A DNA stretch of 64,000 nt from Datura wrightii (taxonomy: Eukaryota > Streptophyta > Magnoliopsida > Solanales > Solanaceae), in NCBI GenBank assembly GCA_035772735.1, contig JASDFA010000007.1:147249001-147313000 (forward strand). The letters run 5' to 3'. Shown one piece after another: positions 55,351 to 64,000 of this stretch. The first letter of the stretch is position 1, and each line of letters opens with the position of its first letter. A model generated the notes under the pieces. That model saw nothing but the letters and a program-made list of their open reading frames with translations. It was not told the DNA's origin and did no database searches. The position numbers were made by a program, and so were the translations under genes.

Positions 55351-58160
55351 AGCGTCACATCATGAAAACCAATGCAATTTAAGTATGTTGTAAATTAAAT
55401 AGTTGGAATATAATCACGGAAATTCTTTTCAAGCTTGAAGCATGTTGTTGATGATATTATCCTTAAAAATATTTTATCTAACGTAAATATATTCTTCAAG
55501 ACCCATATTTAATAAACTCTAGCTTCTAGTATAAACTAAATTCAATTTTTTTCGTTCGCGAGCGCACTTTTATTTACTTACTCTTTATAAGCTGATTACA
55601 GGACAATTTCTTATCAAATGAAAATGAGAGCTCTTCTAATTAATATCATTTACAACTTTTCTAACAATGTATTAATGATTTGAACATGTAATTTGAAATA
55701 TTCCTTCTGTCTCAAAATAAGTGATGTTTTAACCTTTTGATTTTGGTTCAAAATAAGTGGCATTTTACATAAGTAAGAAGACATTAATGATGTTCTTTCA
55801 GTTATACCCTTATTTAAATGGAGAGAATTTTACATAATCAAGAAAATATTAAAGAGTTACATTAGTTAATATCATCTCATTTGACACCCATAATCACCAC
55901 CACTAGTCATACCATTAATTACCAACTTTCATATAATTTTTTTTAAAAAATATGATATTGATATAATAAATTAATTTAGTTTTTTTAATTTTATTTATAT
56001 ATATATATATATAGATTATCTTTTTAAAAAAAATACAAATATTATACATTTAAATAATAAGATAAGTAAATAATCTTAATTATTTTATATTAATATTTTA
56101 ATAAAACATCTTATATTTAGTTAGGAACCGGTGCAGTTAAGTACCAATTCCGTACGTTGAAAAAAATCCGTACAGCTGTTACGCGGTCTACTATTCTATC
56201 TTCCCAATTTAGAAATAAATATGCATTCACATGCTTTCTCTTATTCTAAAAGGAATTTAACATAAATTATGAAATAATTATTAAAAAATGGTCATGGAGA
56301 AATGATTGGAAAGGACTCATAGGAGTTCATACTAACAGAATCTTTCCATGTTTAAAGAAAAAAAAATGATTGGAAAAGAATGGAGCTTATGTGAATTTAA
56401 TAATTTTTATTTAAATCTTTAATTATGATTTCATCTTACATTATATAATTTGAGGTTATTATAAAAATTCATAATTTTTAGATTATGAATCTGTATATGG
56501 GAGGAATAGAAAAATGAGGAAACAGAAAGTTCATATTCTAGCGTGTTTGGATACATATTTGGTTAAAACTTGAAAAAAAAAGGTTGAAATTGAAAAATGG
56601 TACTTAGAAGTTATTATGTTTGAACATATATTTACTTAGAAAAAATTAAAGTTATGTGAGTAGAAAAAAATTCACTTGAAAAACGATCTAAATTAAAAAA
56701 AAACTAACCAACACATTATTGGATTAAAATAATTCAAACTTGGAGCTCGTTGAGAAGAGTGTATCATGAGAGAAGCAGGAGGTTAACCTCTTTCAAATAT
56801 ACAACATGAATTTCGGAAATGTAGTTGAATTTTCAAATCAATGTAGTATTTATTAATAGCGAGTGTTGACATATGGAGATATTTATATTTTTTTTCAAAT
56901 ATCAAAACATGAAATAGAGACTCATGTAACACTACTAAAAATAACACAAATCAACATAAAAAACGACCTCATGAGATCGGTTTTTGTTAAAAATCAATCT
57001 CAAATGTAGATCACAAAATGCTTGATGGCTTTTCGAAAGCGACTTCATGAGGTCGCAAAAAAGAACCTCGTGACTTAATTTAAAAATTAATTATACACCA
57101 CTCACATCAATCAAATACTAATAGTCAATTAATTTTTCTTTTCTTCGTATATACATCTTTAAAGTTACAGGGAAAGATAGCAAACTAGCTCTTAGATAAG
57201 CAAAGTCACTAAGTAAAACTAGACGGAAAATTTCATGGCTTCTTCTCCATACTCGGTTCTCTGTATTATTGATTTCGATACTTGTCGTTAAGACTAAAAC
57301 AACTCAAAAAATCAATTATAAGAAACAATCATGTCCAAACGGGTCCTTGTCGGATAGGCGGTTGGGCTAGTCCAATATGTCAACAAGCTTTGCTAGCCAC
57401 TAAGATAACCTTTGAAACATATTGTACCACAATGTTTGGTACCAATTCCGTACTAGTACTAATGACACGCGGTCTGATATTAATAATTAATATTTAATAT
57501 ATAAAAAATATATACTATATGATAACAATACATATTATACTATAAATTTTATTCAGTTTAATTTTAAATTTTTTTACGACTTTGTTTTCTTTTTAAAAGA
57601 TATGCATAAAATTTAAGTAAATATTATTTTTCTCAGATTCTAACTTATAAAATTATATTAAATATATTATTATTTATTTAAAAACTTTTTATGATTAACC
57701 TTCCACTCACTCTCCAGTATATATTAATGTGTTTTTTTAAAAATAATAATAAGTGTTCTTCTAAAAGATACTCGAACAAAAAGGTGTTATTATTAATATA
57801 TTAGTAATAATAAGAACTCTTTTAATTAATTTACCTTTATTTATTATTTGATATTTGACCACATTAGTCTTTACAGTAGGTAATAAACACCGACTCTAAC
57901 CTTTCTTTTCAAATTAACAACCATAGGAATTTGTGTTTTAAGGGAACATTAAATCCATCACAGACATGATCTTAACCAGCTTGAAACATGTTTACACAGG
58001 CCTGGAAAGAATAAATGGTAATCGTTCATAATAATTTGAAATAAATAGTTAATATTAAAATTTGTTTTTAATATAGTAAATAAATAAAAGCTGAGTGAAA
58101 TAGTTTAGCCATTTTACCCGTCATATTTGCAAGTGTATGGCCATATCGAAACAATTTCTG
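55351..58160. other. Intergenic; truncated MITEs, no gene seen
   Basis: A left half of the Stowaway family starts near 55702 (TTCCTTCTGTCTCAAAATAA). A CACTA-type terminus, CACTACTAAAAATAACAC, starts at 56930 and is followed by an inverted pair (GACCTCATGAGATCGG near 56966, GACTTCATGAGGTCGC near 57040) without a clear right end. The rest is AT-rich. Confidence 0.4.
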
Positions 58161-58161
58161 A

Positions 58162-58443
58162 CACTATTAAAAGATTATTATTTCCTTGAAGTTTTCAATT
58201 AAAAAATATTAGGTGGTCATTTTCATAGATATTCTGATTAAATCGGTGGAGAAACAAAAATAATAGTGTTTTCATATGAACAAATCATAAAACTTCCTGC
58301 TATTTCAATGAGAATCTGTTTTCTGCCACACATTTTTCCAGTGAGCTGGTTTGGTGGATCGCGAAAATTAGTGAGGAAGACATGTTTTATAACACAAGTT
58401 TTTCATTGATTTGCGATGGGGAAAACCTCTATTTCTAGTAGTG
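58162..58443. mobile_element. Small CACTA-like element, about 282 bp
   Basis: Starts CACTATTAAAAGATTATTAT and ends CTATTTCTAGTAGTG, the inverse of CACTACTAGAAATAG. Both ends match those of the element at 30085-30346 but in opposite orientation, so the two form one family. The flanking triplets are TGA and AGA, an imperfect target duplication. Confidence 0.55.
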
Positions 58444-58758
58444 AGACTGTAGTATTTAAAGTTTCATAACGCTGAAAAAATTGAGACACGTATGGTTGGA
58501 GTTCAGCCATTTTATTTGAATTACATGAAACATATGGCTGAGGTTTAGCCATTTTACCTGAATTTCAATCCTATGTGGCCGAATTCAATCATTTTTAGTT
58601 GAATTTCATGTATATATGATTGAAATTCAATCATTTTGCCTGAGTAAAAATGCTTGAACTTTAGCCATGCAATTTCAGAAATTTATCTAAAATTAGATTT
58701 TGTCGAGACTAACTTCAACAAAGACTAACTTCAAACATCGCATATTTGGAGTTGTTCT

Positions 58759-61365
58759 TGTCACGCCCCACCTTGGGGGGTATGACTGGCACCTGGTGCC
58801 CTAGTAGGACCTGGACTGCTAACTGGTGAGCCTAAGCACATCTGGTGTCTGGCTAGCTCTATTTCAGATCTCTGGAAACAACGGGCTATATAACGGCTGT
58901 AAATATAGCCTCCGGCCGACTGGGCCTATAGCCACCTGTACATGATTTCAGCTAACCAGAGACATACTTATAAAGGGGAACCTATACGGGCCGACAAGGC
59001 CACCATGCTGTCTAGTTACCTGTAACTTCAACATAAAGAATACTGTATATCTACGTGACCGGCAAGGTCACCACTACTATCAGACGATGGCCCCACACGA
59101 CCAACATAATCAACAATACTAAACAGCTAAACACACGCACGACCCCATATGGCCGGCACAACTAACCACAAGGAAATATATACAGACTGCAAGCCTCTAG
59201 GAATACTGATAAGATGGTCGGGACAGGGCCCCGACCTACCCGTACTATACAACAAAAGAAAATGAAATACACCTCTGAATATCAAGCTCCGGATGACAGG
59301 AGCTGATGACTCTATAAGCTGGCTGGAATCACGAGGGATCATCTCCTCATCTATGAGTACCTGCAGGCAAGTAATGCAGCGCCCCACTGGGCGTCAGTAC
59401 CACTGGTACTGAGTATGCAAAGCAACTGAAATAATACAACTGAAAACAACTGAATATAGATAGCATAACTAGCATTTCTGTATAGCAGGAGATAGCTGAA
59501 TCTGAAGAAGCTGATATGAACTGAATCAAGCTTTCTGTAATGATAAGTCAGAGTCGTACCTGTAGACGCGACGGCCTGCTGTCTAGTAGCTAGTATATAG
59601 CACATAAATAGATATACAAGTAGCAAGCAAGAGCCAATACCAACCCCCATAAGCCGGATGACGCCAAGCAAGCAAACAATCTATATACCCCTACCCGGGT
59701 CAAAACCAACCAAAAATAAGTCACTCCACTCATCTACTCACTTCGGAGCTCCTCTACCGGCCCCCTGGGTCTCCGGCTCGGGCCATAGCCTCCGACATAA
59801 GCAACCGTGTCTGGGTCCGGAGGATTCCTGTGTAGACAGTAACAGATAGGGTCTGGATCCCCGGACACAAACTCAACGGGGCTATCTGAAACCGGAGCTA
59901 CACCTATAATAACTGAATGTACAGACAGTAATAGATAGGGTCTGGTTCCCTAGACACAAAACTCAACAGGGCTATCTGAAACCGGAGCTGCACCTGTAAT
60001 GTTGATCAGACTGCTATGGGGAAAGCTTCATCCCATCTTCGTCCAAGCTGGGGACGGCATGCCACTCCTTGGAGTGACGTAAAACCCACCCGCTCAGTGG
60101 GCGACACGATTACCAACCCAGGGGCGGCGAGGACGCTCAATAAGGTGCCCTCACGCCACATCAAGTCTCAACAAACAAATAGCACATATATATATATAGC
60201 AAGCATGTATAACTGAAAAAGACTATCTGAAATCTGATTTCTTATCTGATCTATTTCTATATTGAACTGATTCTTTACTGATTATACTGATTCTGAAATC
60301 CTTCTTTAACTGTTGGCTAACCTGTAGCCAATATTCCATCTGTCTGAATGGCTAGTCTGTAGCCATAAAACTGTCTGTTTATCTGATTTTATTTTACTAG
60401 CTTTTATTCTGAAAATCTGTCTCTTTTTATTCTACAACATGCTTGCTAATCATACAATAAGTTATACTGAATTTGGAATGCTAACTCGCCCTTTGGCGCA
60501 TGCTTTACTAACTTTCAGACTGAATACGATATGGCAACACAACTCAGAATCTATTAGACTTACTTAATTCTCAACATTCAACTCCGAGAGTTTCAAATAT
60601 GGAGTTTACTATGACTTACCAAGCTAAGGCTTACTAACTTGCCGAAGAACAACTTCACATACCTTAACCTCGAGTTATCCGACTGTCGGACGAGGCTCGC
60701 TCAGTACTCCAGCTATTTCTCCCAACTGTATTCATATACACGTCAATTAGTACTAAATACAACACTATTCTGAAGGACGACGTCACTTTCGATATAATTA
60801 TAGTCTAAACTTAGGCTTATCGAAAGACGGTCGAAAACTTGCTATTTTCCAGAGGTCCAGAAGGGAGAAGTATTCACTTTACGGCTAGGAGCACATAGAC
60901 ACTAGTTTGGAGCAATTCTACTTACCTTAGTCCGGTAGCACGACGATTCGCCGGCCGAATTTCACGAAACTAAATCCGTAGAAATGCTCCTTGCTGCTAA
61001 ATACCTCGGTATCTGAGATTAATTCGAGTTTGGACCGTGTTTGACGGCGTAATCGAAAGGAAATTAACAAGAAACCTCGTTCTCCCTGTTTCCCTGCGTG
61101 CTCTCTGGAAATTATGAGATGATAATGAAATAAACCGAAGTGGGATGCCTTATATAATTGGGACCTATAAGTCGCATTCCTGAAATGCGATTTATAAGTT
61201 GCATTCCTGGAATACGATTTATCAGTCGCATTTTGCCTTGCGACGCGCCGACTTGGCGCTTGTCCGATCTTCCCCGGGCCTTTTTCTAGCATGTATGACA
61301 TTCTAATACTCTTAACCAACACGCGATTAGGCCATCTATATGCCGGGAATTTACGGGATGTAACA
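58759..61365. mobile_element. Solo LTR, 2,607 bp, with intact 5-bp TSD
   Basis: Begins TGTCACGCCCCACC and ends GGGATGTAACA, with GTTCT duplicated on both sides (58754-58758 and 61366-61370). The whole block is far less AT-rich than its surroundings. No gag or pol is present, so this is a solo LTR. The size and the TGTCACGCCCC start suggest a Ty3/gypsy element with long LTRs (inference). An 88-bp unit is tandemly duplicated at about 59831-60000. Open frames inside (for example 60927-61385) are not genes. Confidence 0.85.
59831..60000. repeat. Two tandem units of about 88 bp inside the LTR
   Basis: Each unit contains AGACAGTAAYAGATAGGGTC, CTCAACRGGGCTATCTGAAA and CCGGAGCTRCACCT. The copies start near 59831 and 59919 and differ at scattered bases. 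Confidence 0.75.
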
Positions 61366-61370
61366 GTTCT

Positions 61371-61878
61371 GAAGTAGGTAGACATGTAAAAATTTTAAAA
61401 TAATGTTCAAATAAAATATCCATACAAGTTTTACTATATTCAATGACTAATTAGAGTAATCTCAAAATTACTTTATATTTCACATCTTTAATTTATTGGA
61501 GTTTGAAGAGGAAATTCTCTAATTTTGTGTTTTAATCTAAATAAATATTTCAGAATATTTTGGCTTTTCTTTTCCTCGTGTATATAATTTTCCTTGACCA
61601 TATCGAAAGGTAAAACTAACAGAAAATAACATTAAAATATAATATGGTGTGTCTCGTATATAAGTAATTCTTGATCTAGACAGTATAAAGGTACATCAAA
61701 AGAACAGAAATAATATTGTCCTTAACATATAGTAATTAGTCTCATTTCTAGTTACAGATGGACTCAATATATAGTTAGATATAAACAAAAAAATAAAATA
61801 AAAAATATATATATGTTTGTAAAATTAAACCATATTATGGTCATATCCAACACAACGGAAAAGAGTTCAACATAAAAG
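61371..61878. other. Intergenic, no gene seen
   Basis: AT-rich DNA between the solo LTR and the SAUR 3' end. Nothing recognisable apart from short A/T runs. Confidence 0.4.
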
Positions 61879-62259
61879 TCAATTTTCATTCGTCCTTTCC
61901 CCACCAATCTTGAGTTTGAGAATTTTCTGCAATTCCGCGGCGAGACAAGGGACTTCAAGAACACCCTTTTGTTGGAATCCAAATTCATCTTCTGCCTGTT
62001 TTAATAATTTCAAGAATGATGGATTAGTGAGCCAATGCAGCTCCATAATAAACCTCTTTGGCTCTTCTTCTGGACTCACTATGAATACAGCAAAGTGTCC
62101 TTCTTTAACATCATTTGGTACCTCTTCTTCTTCATTAATATTTGCTTTTGGGGTTTCCACAACAACATTTGATGCTTGATGCCTAATATTGGAATATTTG
62201 GGAATTACTTGAAGATGAATAATATTCTTGAGCTTTCCCATAAGATGATTAAGCATCAT
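61879..62259 (-). CDS. SAUR auxin-responsive protein (126 aa)
   Basis: Single exon from an ATG at 62259 (a second ATG follows immediately) to the stop at 61879. After a basic leader (MMLNHLMGKLKNIIHLQVIP) and an acidic linker (NINEEEEVP) the SAUR core is clear: NDVKEGHFAVFIVSPEEEPK, RFIMELHWLTNPSFLKLLKQ, AEDEFGFQQKGVLEVPCLAA. The length is typical and there is no intron. It shares the 'VKEGHFA.F.V' and 'EE.GF.QKGVLE.PC' layout with the SAUR at 54243-54635, suggesting an old local duplication. Family knowledge predicts rapid auxin induction; no auxin-response element was sought systematically. Confidence 0.9.
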   Translation of the reverse strand: MMLNHLMGKLKNIIHLQVIPKYSNIRHQASNVVVETPKANINEEEEVPNDVKEGHFAVFIVSPEEEPKRFIMELHWLTNPSFLKLLKQAEDEFGFQQKGVLEVPCLAAELQKILKLKIGGERTNEN

Positions 62260-62315
62260 ATTGAAGCTAATTATTCAGAAATAATTTATAATGAGAATTT
62301 AGTAGTAGGAGAATT

Positions 62316-62324
62316 TAATTTATA
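62316..62324 (-). promoter_or_regulatory. TATA box of the 61.9-kb SAUR
   Basis: TATAAATTA on the minus strand, about 57-65 bases upstream of the ATG at 62259. Assigned by motif and position. Confidence 0.55.
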
Positions 62325-62826
62325 GGAGGAGATAACTGAAAGATTATGAAATAATTAAGAAGTTTCGAAGAAGGTGATGATGAGGGTCCAATGCATGTGC
62401 TTCTGCTACTCTTTTATCATAACGAAACGTATGATCAATCTTTTTCTGTCTTTCTATAAGTGTCATTTTTTTTTTTCATAAAAAGGAAACGCGGTACCAT
62501 AATATGAATTGTAAGTAGTACTATAATTTGTAACAGCCAACCTCCCGCATTAAAGAAAATGGTCTCTCCCGTAATATTAAAATTAGTCGATGAAAATATT
62601 ATTTATCTAATTAATTAAAATTTTAGCGGATTATTGACTGCTCGTTTATTTGTTCAGTTTATTTTTAGTTTATAAGAAATTGAGTTGATATATAACACAA
62701 ATTAACTCATGAAATTTTTTATTAAAAATATTTTTCGAAGAAGGTAAAATGAATACGCGGGAGTAGAACAAAAACCAAACATGTCTACAGTTAAGTGATT
62801 TAATATGCTGATGAAAATGTATGCTA

Positions 62827-63078
62827 CTCTCTCCGTTTCAAAATAAGTGGTGTTTTAATTTTTTTTTTGTTTCAAAATAAGTGGTGTTTCACATTGAATG
62901 TTCTTTCAATTTTTACCTTTATTTATATGAAGAGAGATTTATAAACTACTAAAGAGCTACATCCTTTTTAAGGTATTTATTAAGGATAAGTGAGTAACAT
63001 GCATTTTACTTTGTAGAAATAAGTAATATCTTAACAGATGTATCTGAGCTAAAAATACCATTTATTTAATAAAAGGAG
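62827..63078. mobile_element. Stowaway-type MITE, 252 bp
   Basis: Left end CTCTCTCCGTTTCAAAATAA and right end (inverse) CTCCTTTTATTAAATAAATG, with TA on both sides (62825-62826 and 63079-63080). Same family as 53241-53497. The GTTTCAAAATAAGTGGTGTT block is duplicated at its left end. Confidence 0.7.
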
Positions 63079-63415
63079 TAATGAACTACAATTAAGTGCT
63101 AAAAATTTATGAATAAATACGTATTATATATTTTTTAATTTGAAATAAATATCAAATACAAATAAATTTTAATTTGGTAAAAATTTAAAAGAGCACATCG
63201 ATCTTTATTTACTTAATTCTCGATACCAATAGCTGCTGGAATATATTAGAAAGCCATCAACTTTTTCATCATCATTGATGCCCACCCACTTCATAGAGGA
63301 TTGGAGAATTGCTGGAGAAATATCACACGAACACCATCCAAACTAGCAACTAGATAAAGATGAAATGAATATCCACAAGATCGATCTCTTAATGGCTCAC
63401 ATGAAAATGTCCTCT

Positions 63416-63800
63416 AAGGGTGTGTTTGGTATAGCGGAAAATACTTTTCGGAAAATAATTTTTAATTTATTTATGTGTGGTTGATGAAAATTTTTGAAAA
63501 ATATTTTTTACGTGAAAACAAGTTTCTTGGAAATGAAGAATTATTGATTTTCATAATGAAAGTGGAGAAAACAAGTTTAATAAGTAGCTTTTTTATATTG
63601 ATTGTGTCCTTTTAAAAACAATTTAAAATATCTCGATTTTTTAAGAACAGGTCCGAGTCAAATAGAAATTATTTAAAATATTTTTTTATACACTATTTCG
63701 AAATTCCAAGAATTCAATCATATGAATATGTAAAATAGTACATGATTTCCAATCATAACAAAAAAAAAAAAAAGCGAAAAAAATATATCAAACACATCTA
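63416..63800. mobile_element. MITE with GGTGTGTTTGGTATA ends
   Basis: Left end GGTGTGTTTGGTATAGCGGA; the right side, TATATCAAACACATC (63784-63798), is its near-inverse. The interior contains GGAAAATACTTTTCGGAAAA and a matching inverse further right. It is the same style as the element starting at 13562. The target duplication was not resolved. Confidence 0.55.
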
Positions 63801-64000
63801 TCTTTACCTTATTCCGTAGCCTCCATATCTTCGCCTCCCATAATATTTTTTTAAAATTTTCTTGATAGTACATATCATGCAATAAGTTGATATTTTTCTT
63901 TCTTGAATGAGACTATTCGTACTCCATTGGGTCCTTTGCTCCCCCATCTGATATTAGGTACAATTAATTAATTTGTACCTATTCAAAAATAAAACAAACT
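63801..64000. other. Window end, no feature seen
   Basis: AT-rich flank after the MITE; no coding region or repeat recognised. Confidence 0.4.

Noticed and set aside
60927..61385. 152-residue minus-strand frame
   Set aside because: It lies in the U5-side end of the solo LTR and runs across its boundary, so it is not a gene.
1..64000. CRISPR arrays, bacterial operons, tRNA/rRNA genes
   Set aside because: Direct repeats here are plant tandem repeats and MITEs without spacer logic; tRNA-like boxes occur only within SINEs and no full cloverleaf was seen.

Overview
This is a nuclear plant chromosome segment, almost certainly from the Solanaceae (Solanum or a close relative). It is very AT-rich, its genes have GT-AG introns, and it is full of plant repeats: tRNA-derived SINEs resembling the Solanaceae TS/SolS families, Stowaway-, Harbinger-, hAT- and CACTA-type MITEs, solo LTRs and a Helitron-like element. 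There are no bacterial-style operons, no CRISPR array and no convincing tRNA or rRNA gene. The species is inferred from repeat style and protein similarity and was not checked by search.

Eight protein-coding loci are supported. In order: a small ubiquitin-like protein (283-525, minus); an NRT2 high-affinity nitrate transporter in three exons (22925-25445, plus) with a one-base frameshift in exon 3 of this sequence; a DVL/RTFL micropeptide gene (28532-28735, plus); a complete nine-exon CDC48/p97 AAA-ATPase (34386-38653, minus; 807 aa by my joining); a SAUR (43651-43992, plus); a six-exon chloroplast thylakoid-lumen TPM-domain protein (49421-52499, plus; 226 aa); and two further SAURs (54243-54635 and 61879-62259, both minus). 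They are independent plant genes and I see no pathway linking them, apart from three members of the SAUR auxin-response family lying within 19 kb.

The rest is intergenic and built from mobile DNA and its debris. 0.7-8.2 kb: a MITE-derived tandem array, a Harbinger-type MITE, a SINE and plain AT-rich DNA. 8.2-10.95 kb: a probable Helitron carrying a broken TOPLESS co-repressor fragment and one unidentified exon. 11-22.8 kb: SINE and MITE remnants, microsatellites and an unusual array of tandem hairpins (19.2-19.8 kb). 29.7-31.6 kb: broken copia and gypsy coding remains, split by a small CACTA-like element. 41.5-43.3 kb: a LINE scrap, a 0.94-kb solo LTR with intact target-site duplication, and a SINE. 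45.4-48.1 kb: a plastid rpl2-derived fragment and a processed pseudogene of TFIID subunit TAF8 carrying a 64-bp MITE. 48.4-49.2 kb: an intact-ended hAT-type element immediately upstream of the thylakoid gene. 53-55.4 kb: nested MITEs. 58.8-61.4 kb: a 2.6-kb solo LTR with intact target-site duplication.

I found no convincing new biological system. The observations most worth checking are the Helitron with captured gene pieces, the tandem hairpin array, the NRT2 frameshift, the TAF8 retrocopy and the possible exon downstream of the ubiquitin-like stop codon.
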